From Acidobacteriaceae bacterium (lineage in GTDB: Bacteria; Acidobacteriota; Terriglobia; Terriglobales; Acidobacteriaceae), in NCBI GenBank assembly GCA_003164255.1, contig PLST01000568.1, positions 1-11,174 of the forward strand: DNA of 11,174 nt, given 5' to 3'. Both the position numbers and the translations under genes were made by a program. The notes beneath the pieces are model-generated. The model was not told the DNA's origin. It ran no database searches and was given only the letters and a program-made list of their open reading frames with translations. Positions 1 to 7,988 of this stretch are shown in pieces; position 1 is the stretch's first letter, and each line of letters starts with the position of its first letter.

Positions 1-2980
1 GACCTTCACGCCGACTGATGCGGCCGACTACACCACGGTAACCGGCACGGTTACGGTGACGGTGAACAGCAAGACGACCCCGACGGTGACGGTCCCGCCG
101 ACACCGAGCGCCATCACCTACGGCCAGACCCTGTCCTCGTCCACGCTGAATGGCGGCACTGCTTCCGTTGCCGGATCCTTCAGCTGGACGACGCCAACTA
201 CCGCTCCCGGTGCTGGTACTCCGACTGAGAGCGTGACCTTCACGCCCAACGATACGGCCGACTACAACACAGTGGCTGGTACTGTCACGGTTACGGTAAG
301 CAAGGCAACGCCGACAGTATCGGCATGGCCGACAGCCGGGGCCCTCACGTCCGGTCAGGCTCTGTCCTCGTCTGCTCTGACGGGCGGCACAGCTTCCGTT
401 CCCGGCGGGTTCGCCTGGACTACGCCAACGACAGTTCCGCCCGTGGGTTCAACCGCGGAGGGCGTGACGTTCACGCCCAACGATGCAGCCGACTACAACA
501 CGGTAACCGGTACGGTCTCGGTGACGGTCAGCAAGGCGACGCCGACAGTATCAGCGTGGCCGACAGCAGGCACCCTTACTTATGGTCAGACCCTGTCCTC
601 GTCGAACCTGGCGGGCGGCACGGCTTCCGTTGCCGGCTCGTTCACGTGGACCACGCCAACGACAGTTCCGCCCGTGGGTTCGACCGCGGAGGGCGTGACC
701 TTCACGCCCAACGATGCAGCTGACTACAGCACAGTCACCGGTACCGTCACGGTGACGGTAAGCAAGGCAACACCGACGGTATCGGTGTGGCCGACAGCCG
801 GCGCCATCACCACTGGCCAGGCCCTGTCCTCGTCGGCTCTGACGGGCGGCACAGCCTCCGTTCCCGGAACCTTCACCTGGACCGCGCCCGCCACGGTTCC
901 GCCATCAGGTTCGACTGCGGAGAGCGTGACCTTCACGCCTAACGATGCAGCCGACTACAACACGGTAACCGGTACGGTCACGGTGACGGTGAACAGCAAG
1001 ACGACCCCGACGGTGACGGTCCCGCCGACACCGAGCGCCATCACCTACGGCCAGACCCTGTCCTCGTCCACGCTGAATGGCGGCACTGCTTCCGTTGCCG
1101 GATCCTTCAGCTGGACGACGCCAACTACCGCTCCCGGTGCTGGTACTCCGACTGAGAGCGTGACCTTCACGCCCAACGATACAGCCGACTACAACACGGC
1201 AACCGTTACGGTCACAATCACGGTCAACAAGGCAACGCCGACGGTATCGGCATGGCCGACGGCCGGCGCCATCGCTACCGGCCAGGCTCTGTCCTCGTCG
1301 GCTCTGACGGGCGGCACAGCCTCTGTTGCCGGCGCGTTCGCCTGGACCACGCCCGCCACGGTTCCGCCATCAGGCGCGACTGCGGAGAGCGTGACCTTCA
1401 CGCCGACTGATGCGGCCGACTACAACACGGTAACCGGCACGGTTACGGTGACGGCGAACAGCAAGACGACCCCGACGGTGACGGTCCCGCCGACACCGAG
1501 CGCCATCACCTACGGTCAGACCCTGTCCTCGTCGACGCTGAATGGCGGCACTGCTTCCGTTGCCGGATCCTTCAGCTGGACGACGCCAACTACCGCTCCC
1601 GGTGCTGGTACTCCGACTGAGAGCGTGACCTTCACGCCGACCGATACGGCCGACTACAACACGGCAACCGTTACGGTCGCGCTGACGGTCAACCAAGCGA
1701 CGCAGACGATCAGCTTCTCGGTATCGTCGCCTGTAAACTATGGTGTCGCCCCCATTACGCTCTCCGCTTCGGGTGGTGCCTCAGGAAATCCGGTGACTTT
1801 TGCCGTCCTCTCTGGTCCGGGCAGCGTTAGCGGAAACACCCTGACCATTTTGGGTGTCGGCACTGTCACGATCAGTGCAAATCAAGCGGGCAACACAAAC
1901 TACTCGGCGGCAACACAGATCACGCAATCGATCGTCGTGAATCCGGCCGTGTTGACCGTGTCAGCCAACAGCGCGACGAGGATGTACGGTGTCGCAAATC
2001 CGACATTCACAGGCACAATTACTGGTGCGGTAGGCGGAGATACGTTTACCGAGAGCTATTCAACCCTGGCCACCATCTCCTCTAACGCTGGAATCTACGC
2101 AATCGTTCCCAGCGCGACAGGAACCAACCTGGCCGCCTATTCCGTCACAGTACAAAATGGCTCGCTGACCATCTCGCAAGCACCAACAACGACCTCGATC
2201 ACGACAACCAGCGGATCGATCACACCCGGGCAGAGTGTCACATTGACGGCCCAGGTCACGTCCTCCACTACAGGCGTGCCGACCGGCTCAGTGAGCTTCT
2301 ACGATGGAACGACGTTGCTCAACACCGCTACGATCGCTGGCGGTACGGCGACATACACCACGACGGCTCTCTCTGCAGGGACGACCAACCAGATCACAGC
2401 GCAATATGGCGGGGATACCAATTTCCTCACCAGCACCACTGTAACCTCAACCCCGATCACCGTATCGCAGCTTGACTTCTCCTTGGCCGTCTCCGGATCC
2501 TCCAGTGTTACGGTAAGCCAGGGCGGCGTTGCTACATTCAAGCTGGCTGTGAATCCACTTTATGGAACCTATCCGGGCCCGGTGAGCTTGACAGCAAACG
2601 GCCTGCCGGCTGGCGCTTTGATCGCATTCAGCCCCTCAACGATTGCGGCAAACGGGGGCAATCAGACGGTTACAATGACTATTCAAACCGCAGCGGTTGC
2701 AAAGGAAACGGCCCCATCGATTGGACGCACGTTGGGTCCCGTCGCCTTAGCTTTGCTGCTGCTTCCATTGTTCGGTGCGCGCCGACTCAGACGGCACGGA
2801 CGTCGACTGAGCAAGTTCGCCTGCTTGCTGCTGCTCCTTGGTTCCGCTGTAGTGGGAACACTGATGACTGGCTGCGGTGGCGCCGCCTTCAAATCAATTT
2901 TGCAAAACTACTCAATAACGGTCACAGCTACGAGCGGAAATATGCAACACACCGCTCCGGTAACGCTCCAAATTCAATAG
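1..2980 (+). CDS. Giant Ig/MBG-type repeat surface protein, 5' end outside window
   Basis: The frame is open from base 2, and the sequence before the GTG at 56 already encodes the end of another repeat unit. The true start is therefore upstream and 56 is not a start. Counting residues from 56, residues 6-546 are seven tandem 77-78-residue units (YGQTLSSS...GGTASV...TFTP.D.ADYNT type). About 549-630 is a related Ig-like domain, 632-708 an MBG-like domain (MYGVANPTF), 711-795 a bacterial Ig-like domain of the Big_3_5 kind (PTGSVSFYDG) and 805-881 another Ig-like domain. The C-terminus has hydrophobic segment 893-907, an Arg-rich loop 908-920, hydrophobic segment 921-938, then TGCGG with C940, and a final 34-residue beta-strand-like tail. 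There is no catalytic motif. The likely role is extracellular or periplasmic adhesion or matrix structure, which is inference. Composition is very rich in Thr, Ser, Val and Gly, as expected for exported Ig repeats. The stop is TAG at 2978-2980. Confidence 0.9.
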   Translation, partial: TFTPTDAADYTTVTGTVTVTVNSKTTPTVTVPPTPSAITYGQTLSSSTLNGGTASVAGSFSWTTPTTAPGAGTPTESVTFTPNDTADYNTVAGTVTVTVSKATPTVSAWPTAGALTSGQALSSSALTGGTASVPGGFAWTTPTTVPPVGSTAEGVTFTPNDAADYNTVTGTVSVTVSKATPTVSAWPTAGTLTYGQTLSSSNLAGGTASVAGSFTWTTPTTVPPVGSTAEGVTFTPNDAADYSTVTGTVTVTVSKATPTVSVWPTAGAITTGQALSSSALTGGTASVPGTFTWTAPATVPPSGSTAESVTFTPNDAADYNTVTGTVTVTVNSKTTPTVTVPPTPSAITYGQTLSSSTLNGGTASVAGSFSWTTPTTAPGAGTPTESVTFTPNDTADYNTATVTVTITVNKATPTVSAWPTAGAIATGQALSSSALTGGTASVAGAFAWTTPATVPPSGATAESVTFTPTDAADYNTVTGTVTVTANSKTTPTVTVPPTPSAITYGQTLSSSTLNGGTASVAGSFSWTTPTTAPGAGTPTESVTFTPTDTADYNTATVTVALTVNQATQTISFSVSSPVNYGVAPITLSASGGASGNPVTFAVLSGPGSVSGNTLTILGVGTVTISANQAGNTNYSAATQITQSIVVNPAVLTVSANSATRMYGVANPTFTGTITGAVGGDTFTESYSTLATISSNAGIYAIVPSATGTNLAAYSVTVQNGSLTISQAPTTTSITTTSGSITPGQSVTLTAQVTSSTTGVPTGSVSFYDGTTLLNTATIAGGTATYTTTALSAGTTNQITAQYGGDTNFLTSTTVTSTPITVSQLDFSLAVSGSSSVTVSQGGVATFKLAVNPLYGTYPGPVSLTANGLPAGALIAFSPSTIAANGGNQTVTMTIQTAAVAKETAPSIGRTLGPVALALLLLPLFGARRLRRHGRRLSKFACLLLLLGSAVVGTLMTGCGGAAFKSILQNYSITVTATSGNMQHTAPVTLQIQ
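71..1693 (+). repeat. Seven tandem 231/234-bp coding repeats, two sequence types
   Basis: Unit starts are at 71, 302, 533, 764, 998, 1229 and 1463, and the array ends at 1693. Spacing is 231 bp except for 234 bp at units 4 and 6, where an extra codon precedes the following type A unit. Type A (units 1, 5, 7) begins KTTPTVTVPPTPS. Type B (units 2, 3, 4, 6) begins KATPTVSAWPTAG or a close variant. The order is A B B B A B A. Bases 1-70 are the end of a further unit that closely matches the end of unit 6, so the array continues to the left. Units 1 and 5 share an uninterrupted identical stretch at 53-255 and 980-1182 (203 bp). Unit 7 differs from them at only a few bases. This indicates recent duplication or gene conversion. 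Confidence 0.95.
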
Positions 2981-3331
2981 GGTTAGGAAGAGGCTGACTG
3001 TGCTCACAAATCATTTCATGTGGAAGGAAGACGAGCGCTGGCAGCCTCACCCTTTCCCTGGTGAACGCGTAGAAAGGAGGATTGGGCATCGATCCATTTG
3101 CGGGCGTTCAACGCGGGTCGATGCACGCTCATCTCTCAAGGCGTAAGCAGCCCTCAAAAGCAAAAGAGGAATTTCTCAGGAACCACTATGGCCATCAGCA
3201 ACGCACCCTCGAACCCACTCTTCGCCTTCACCTTGTCGGTTTCGTGTGCCGACTCTGACAAAACCCCAAAGCACGATGCCGGCTTCAGGCCGCAAATTGA
3301 CGCTATTCGCAATCGCACTACCTGGATTAAC
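2981..3331. other. Intergenic region with an unassigned strong Shine-Dalgarno sequence
   Basis: No convincing gene is seen. A 7-bp complementary pair (GAGGCTG at 2990-2996 and CAGCCTC at 3042-3048) encloses a 45-base loop with no T-run after it, so it is not a convincing terminator. AAAGGAGG at 3073-3080 is a near-ideal ribosome binding site but has no ATG or GTG 5-10 bases downstream. AGGAA at 3178-3182 sits 5 bases before an ATG at 3188, which is in frame with the barrel gene. I see no clear promoter. Confidence 0.5.
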
Positions 3332-3883
3332 ATGCATATGAATAAATCGATCGTTGTTCTCCTTTCCCTTGTGTTTTTCTTTGCGACGATAACTGCAAGC
3401 GCACAAGTCACCGAAGCTGGCTACGGGAGCAGGCTCAAGCTCTATGCCGGGACTGAAGGCTCCATGTTTCAACCTGACTACGCGGGGCGACGAGTGGCTG
3501 AGGCCGGTCCCCAGGCTCTCTATGGGGTCGGTGCGTACGTCGATGCCGACTTTACCCGCTGGATTCAGATCGAAGCTGAGGGGCGCTGGCTGCCATTTAA
3601 TCAGTACAAAGGCAACAGCGAGAGTACCTACATGATCGGCCCACGCGTGCCGATCATCGAGTACAAGCGATTCAAGCCCTACGGTAAGTTCCTCATCGGG
3701 ATAGGCGGCGGCAATTTTCTATCCGGCAAAGTCGCCGGAATCGCCTACGGAGGTGGCCTCGAATATCGGCTCAGCAAAAAGTTCACCCTTCGCGCATTCG
3801 ACTTCGAGTACCAGAACTGGTATGGGGGGACAAGCCTGAAACCCTATGGCGGCAGTGCCGGCATCAGCTACCGTCTCTTCTAG
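3332..3883 (+). CDS. Small outer-membrane beta-barrel protein (OMP_b-brl-like)
   Basis: The product has 183 residues from the ATG at 3332; a second ATG at 3338 is equally possible. The N-terminus, MHMNKSIVVLLSLVF and on to TASAQ, is a typical Sec signal peptide with the probable cut after ASA. The mature part of about 160 residues alternates short amphipathic strands rich in Gly, Tyr and Phe (YGVGAYVDADF, IEAEGRWLPF, FKPYGKFLIGIGGG, AGIAYGGGLEYRL, SAGISYRLF). It ends in a terminal Phe, the usual outer-membrane barrel insertion signal. The length fits an eight-strand OmpA-like barrel without a peptidoglycan-binding domain. The frame stays open upstream to a TTG at 3098 and includes an ATG at 3188 with a good AGGAA site. 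Those starts would put about 48 or more residues before the signal peptide, so I prefer 3332. No SD is obvious at 3332. The function is unknown and could be structural, a porin or an adhesin. Confidence 0.8.
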   Translation: MHMNKSIVVLLSLVFFFATITASAQVTEAGYGSRLKLYAGTEGSMFQPDYAGRRVAEAGPQALYGVGAYVDADFTRWIQIEAEGRWLPFNQYKGNSESTYMIGPRVPIIEYKRFKPYGKFLIGIGGGNFLSGKVAGIAYGGGLEYRLSKKFTLRAFDFEYQNWYGGTSLKPYGGSAGISYRLF

Positions 3884-3956
3884 GTGTGTTTGATCAGAAC
3901 ACCAACCTGCGACATTGGCTGGAAAATCTGTGCGCTGATGCTGTAACAGGTCGAGT

Positions 3957-3992
3957 AAGACACACATCATGTTGCACCTGATTGGTGTCTTT
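3957..3992 (+). terminator. Possible weak terminator after the beta-barrel gene
   Basis: AAGACAC (3957-3963) and GTGTCTT (3985-3991) form a perfect 7-bp stem with a 21-base loop, followed by a short pyrimidine-rich stretch (TTCCGTTCTT). It lies 74 bases after the stop codon. The large loop and lack of a clean T-run make this a weak call. Confidence 0.3.
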
Positions 3993-4435
3993 CCGTTCTT
4001 CTTTGAGCCAGCACGATAGACAGCGCCCATAGGCAGAAACGCAAAATGCTCTTGAATCCTGGCCGTGAGCTGTTTCTCTATTTTGAATTATCTAACTTAG
4101 CGGACGGTTTTTCCTCCAAAGCGCCCTTCATCGCATGTTGCCTCCATTCTTTCAGTTACTCTTCCCTCAGAATCGCAGTCAATCGCTCCCACATAAGCTC
4201 CGATTTGTTGTGCACACAAGCAATGGAGTCTGACAAGAGCCGGTCATCGAATCGCCCCGCTCTGCTTTGGTGGCTTAACGAGCGCCGTGGCGATTGATCC
4301 AATCAACGGCGATCTGTCGACGAGCCCAGAATCAAACCAGTTCAAATTTGGGAATTGATGGGTGATATTGGCAACGGATCTTTCTCATTCCAACTTCCGC
4401 ATGTACCGATAATGTCTTCTGCAACTGTCTGTCCG

Positions 4436-4460
4436 CGCTTGGCGATAGCACGCCAAAGCG
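4436..4460 (+). promoter_or_regulatory. Hairpin in the probable 5' leader of the sedolisin gene
   Basis: CGCTTGGCG (4436-4444), loop ATAGCA, and CGCCAAAGCG (4451-4460) pair over 9 bp with a single bulged A. The hairpin ends 30 bases before the start codon and has no T-run after it, so it is not a standard terminator. It could affect mRNA stability or translation, or be a protein-binding site. Function is unknown. Confidence 0.35.
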
Positions 4461-4490
4461 TAGCGGAAAAACAGTAGAAGAAGATACGCA

Positions 4491-7400
4491 ATGTGGGATT
4501 GTGAAAGCCGACCGACCAGCGGAACCGTCCTGAGTATTCTTCTCCTTCCGCTTATTGCGGCGGGATTGCTCCCCGCGCAGACTCCAATCCGCGGTTCCGT
4601 GCATCCGCAAGTGCAACGGGCCGCCGACTTGGGGCCAGTGTCGGAAGAAACGGTCCTGCCTGCGCTCCGCATCTCGTTTAACCCCGCGGGAGAGCAGGAA
4701 TTAGCCCTCGATAAGATGATCGCAGAGCAACGCAATCCGGGATCGCCGAGCTATCACCAATGGCTCACGCCGGAGCAATTCGGGACACGATTCGGCATCT
4801 CAATGGCGAACGAAACATTGATGCGCCAATGGCTCAAATCCCAGGGGTTCAAGAACGTCGTGCTGTCGAGGTCCCGTACCGCGGTTACCTTCACCGGAAC
4901 GGTGGAACAGGTGCGGACGGCGTTTCATACTGAAATCCATTCGCTCTCTATTGGTGGGGAGCAGCATTACGCCAATGTAGGCGAAATCAAGATTCCAGAC
5001 AACCTATCGTCGTTAGTCCGCAATGTCAGCGGGCTCGACGATTTCAGGTTGCAGTCTCGTGCCCATCGTGTCAAGCCCGCGTTCACCGGTCTTCTTGGTA
5101 GCAGCGTGGTCCATGGCCTTGCGCCGGGGGACATCGCAACGATCTACGACATCAATAGCCTCTACGCTGCTGGTATCGATGGCTCGGGAATGAATGTGGC
5201 CGTAGTAGGGCAGTCGGATATTGATCTCAATGACGTGGCAGAGTATAGGAGTGGCTATGGATTGCCTGATTCAACTCCCACTGTCATTACTTATCTTGGT
5301 GACCCAGGCGTTGTATCGGCCAGCAAAGAGGAAGGGGAACTTGATGTCGAGATACTGGGTGCTGTTGCTCCGAAGGCGCAGATCACTTTCGTCACTTCAC
5401 CCTCGGTGATGAATGCGCTTTTTTATGCAATAGAGCAAAACGTGGCTCCTGTGGTCAGCATGAGTTTTGGCTACTGTGAGCGCGGAGATACTCCTTCCGA
5501 CCAGCAAGACATACAATTTGCCACGATGCAGGCGAACGCCGAAGGAATGACTCTCCTCGTCGCCTCGGGCGATCAAGGGGCAGCTGATTGCGACCTGCAA
5601 AGCATCCCAGAGGGGGGAGCGATGAACGGCGCTGCCATCGACAGTCCCTCAAATCAACCTGGCTTCACCTCGGTCGGGGGAACTTCGTTCTCGGTAGGGA
5701 ACGGTAGTTACTTCGCTAGCGCCAATGGAGCAACGGGCGGCTCCGCGATCTCCTATATACCGGAAAAGGCTTGGAACGACACAACCTCGACGAACCTGTT
5801 GGCAACGGGCGGCGGAGCCTCGATCTACTATACAAAACCGGGATGGCAGGAGGGCATAGGCGTGCCCAACGATGGAGCTAGAGATGTTCCCGACGTCTCA
5901 ATGTTCAGTTTGAATGAGCAAGAGGATGGAACGCAGTTTGGCTACCTCACCTGCACGGACAACATGTGCGCTTCCGGCATTAATCCTGGTGATCAATGGG
6001 GCGGGACTTCAGCGGCTGCCCCAGTTTTTGCCGGTATCATTACTTTGCTCAACGAGTATCTTGTTTCCAATAACATCATTCAGAGGCCGGGCCTGGGCAA
6101 CGTCAATCCTCAGCTTTACCTGTTAGCCTGGAACGCAGCTGCAAGCTTTCACGACATAACCCTGGGCAACAACGATGTCCCTTGCAAGCTCGGGAGCTTG
6201 GACTGTACGACTGGCAACTTAGGCTTCAGTGCGGGTCCGGGCTACGACCAAGCGACTGGGATAGGCTCGCCGGATGCCGCCAATCTTGTCCATAGCTGGA
6301 GCAGCGTGACGGTTACTCCTACTCATACCAATCTTTCTTCATCCCCCGCACCGATCATCAACAATGGTACCCAGTTGACATTGACCGCGATGGTGACTGC
6401 TTCCGGAGCAATCCCGAACGGAAACGTTACTTTCTACGCGATCGCCGGCCTGATTCCCCTTGGAATGTTGAATTCCTGCCTGTCAGTGCTTGGCACAGCG
6501 CCGCTTGACGCTACCGGAACCGCTACGCTGAATCTTCCGACCGGTCTCACCTATAACGTCTTTGAGGTTTATGCAGCGTATTCTGGCACAACCTTGTTCA
6601 CCGAAAGTTTTTCGGAGTCTCTTTCCGCGCACCAACCGGGACCGCAGGTGACGTTATCATCCTCCCCAAACCAGATAGACCAGGGCGGCTCAGTCACTTT
6701 GACGGCAAATGTGTATGAGTTTTCAAACCAAGTCGGCACAGTGACTTTCTTTAGTGGCGACACGCCGCTCGGTACGGTAGCCCCGACACCGGTTCCCGAT
6801 CAGACGGCAGACTGGACCGCCAGTATCAGCACTACCGCGTTGTCGGCTGGCCAGGACTCGATAACCGCATTCTACGCAGGCGATGAGTATTTTGCTGCGA
6901 CCACCTCTCCGTCTATTACGATCAGCGTGATACCTTCGAATTTAATCCCCACCGGCATTACCTTGATTGCGTCGCCAGCCAGCGGCCAGGTGGGCGACTC
7001 CATCACGCTCACAGTCACAGCCACGTCGGCCTTGGGTTCAATGGCACCCACAGGAACAGTAGCTTTCTTCAACTGTGCTATCGAGATTGGTGCTGCCACC
7101 TTAAACAATGGGGTCGCGAGCATCCAGGTCACTTCGCTGCCTGTTGGAACTGATTCCCTTACTGCCACCTACCAGGGCGCTGCCGATTTCCGTGGTTCCA
7201 CCTCTCAGGTTGTGTACGAGACAATTGCCGACGCTGCGGATGCTATATCCAGCATCTCCAACATCTCCCCTGCATTTGCCAAGGCGGGAGCAAGCAGCTT
7301 TCCCATTACTGTTTCGGGAACCGCCTTCGTATCCGGATCCACCATTTATTGGGGGAACACAGCACTCCCGACCACCTTCGTGAGCGGGACGGAACTCACT

Positions 7401-7988
7401 GGTTCTGTGCAGGCTACAGGTGTCTCCACAGCTGGCATCGTGGCAATCACAGTCCAGTCGCCAACTCCAGGAGACGGCACGTCAGGCGCGTTCCAGTTCG
7501 AAATCGACTCTGCGAGTACGTATGATGGCGCCCCAACCTTCACGACTTCTTCCGCAACAGTGACCGCCGGCAACACGGCTACCTATTTGGTAGTCCTGCC
7601 ATTCGCCAGCTTGGGCGTCACGGCTACATGTTTGAATCTTCCAGTGGGTGCTTCTTGCTCATACGCGGCTGCAGCCAACACACTTACGATCACAACGCGT
7701 CCAACCAGTCCGGTGGGCATTTACAACGTCACTGTGGTATTTACCGAAACGGTCGCCGGGACATCAGCCTTTTTCACGCTCCTCCCATTTCTTCTTGTGG
7801 CCCGGTGCTGGCAGAGGAAGAAGGCCATCCGGAATAAGGTGTGGTCGGCTGTCCTCGTTGTCGTCTTCATCGAAACAGCGATTCTTGCAACAACAGGATG
7901 CGGCGCCGGTTCCCCGGTTCGGACTTTCACAATACAGCCCCAACAAGAGGAGACAATCTCGAATATTGTGAGCCTGATTATCCGGTAA
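4491..7988 (+). CDS. Secreted S53 sedolisin (kumamolisin-like) peptidase with Ig-like domain tail
   Basis: This is a complete 1165-residue pro-enzyme of the serine-carboxyl peptidase family, whose members cleave proteins outside the cell, usually at acid pH. A signal peptide covers about residues 1-31 (core VLSILLLPLIAAGLLPA). An activation prodomain spans about 55-190 and the catalytic domain about 210-600. The catalytic residues are visible: E281 and D285 in KEEGELDVEI, oxyanion D361 in ASGDQG and Ser507 in GGTSAAAP. The expected C-terminal calcium-site region is present (FHDIT, D555; GYDQATG, D586). After it come three Ig-like domains (about 605-713, 719-818, 822-910), an IPT/TIG-like domain (about 919-1005) and a further Ig-like domain (about 1015-1090). 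The protein ends in a hydrophobic - basic - hydrophobic - TTGCG tail with C1137. The ATG at 4491 is chosen because the signal peptide follows directly; the SD (AGAAG) is weak. Most sedolisins lack such a long tail, which suggests surface retention or substrate binding. The stop is TAA at 7986-7988. Confidence 0.93.
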   Translation: MWDCESRPTSGTVLSILLLPLIAAGLLPAQTPIRGSVHPQVQRAADLGPVSEETVLPALRISFNPAGEQELALDKMIAEQRNPGSPSYHQWLTPEQFGTRFGISMANETLMRQWLKSQGFKNVVLSRSRTAVTFTGTVEQVRTAFHTEIHSLSIGGEQHYANVGEIKIPDNLSSLVRNVSGLDDFRLQSRAHRVKPAFTGLLGSSVVHGLAPGDIATIYDINSLYAAGIDGSGMNVAVVGQSDIDLNDVAEYRSGYGLPDSTPTVITYLGDPGVVSASKEEGELDVEILGAVAPKAQITFVTSPSVMNALFYAIEQNVAPVVSMSFGYCERGDTPSDQQDIQFATMQANAEGMTLLVASGDQGAADCDLQSIPEGGAMNGAAIDSPSNQPGFTSVGGTSFSVGNGSYFASANGATGGSAISYIPEKAWNDTTSTNLLATGGGASIYYTKPGWQEGIGVPNDGARDVPDVSMFSLNEQEDGTQFGYLTCTDNMCASGINPGDQWGGTSAAAPVFAGIITLLNEYLVSNNIIQRPGLGNVNPQLYLLAWNAAASFHDITLGNNDVPCKLGSLDCTTGNLGFSAGPGYDQATGIGSPDAANLVHSWSSVTVTPTHTNLSSSPAPIINNGTQLTLTAMVTASGAIPNGNVTFYAIAGLIPLGMLNSCLSVLGTAPLDATGTATLNLPTGLTYNVFEVYAAYSGTTLFTESFSESLSAHQPGPQVTLSSSPNQIDQGGSVTLTANVYEFSNQVGTVTFFSGDTPLGTVAPTPVPDQTADWTASISTTALSAGQDSITAFYAGDEYFAATTSPSITISVIPSNLIPTGITLIASPASGQVGDSITLTVTATSALGSMAPTGTVAFFNCAIEIGAATLNNGVASIQVTSLPVGTDSLTATYQGAADFRGSTSQVVYETIADAADAISSISNISPAFAKAGASSFPITVSGTAFVSGSTIYWGNTALPTTFVSGTELTGSVQATGVSTAGIVAITVQSPTPGDGTSGAFQFEIDSASTYDGAPTFTTSSATVTAGNTATYLVVLPFASLGVTATCLNLPVGASCSYAAAANTLTITTRPTSPVGIYNVTVVFTETVAGTSAFFTLLPFLLVARCWQRKKAIRNKVWSAVLVVVFIETAILATTGCGAGSPVRTFTIQPQQEETISNIVSLIIR

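Larger units (their letters stand above)
3884..4490. other. 607-base gene-free stretch before the sedolisin gene
   Basis: The stretch is more AT-rich than the flanking genes. No ORF here has a recognisable product; a frame at 4046-4297 looks non-coding. It contains the possible terminator at 3957-3992 and the hairpin at 4436-4460. It presumably carries the promoter of the peptidase gene, but I cannot pick -35 and -10 boxes with confidence. Confidence 0.5.

Noticed and set aside
724..1401. Paired minus-strand frames with similar products (724-936 and 1189-1401)
   Set aside because: They resemble each other only because they are antisense shadows of neighbouring coding repeats; the + strand product is clearly the real one.
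71..1693. CRISPR-like or non-coding satellite array
   Set aside because: The units are 231-234 bp, contiguous without spacers, stay in one open frame and encode a coherent Ig-like repeat protein.
3121..3258. Short 45-codon frame after the AAAGGAGG site (frame also open from 3088)
   Set aside because: The SD is too far from the ATG at 3121, an AUC start at 3088 would be required for proper spacing, and the product is low-information and basic.
3883..3905. Hairpin GGTGT...ACACC directly after the barrel stop codon
   Set aside because: The stem is only 5-7 bp with a bulge and there is no T-run; too weak to call a terminator.
4046..4297. 83-residue + strand frame in the gap before the sedolisin gene
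   Set aside because: It has no SD, no recognisable domain and unremarkable composition; likely chance.
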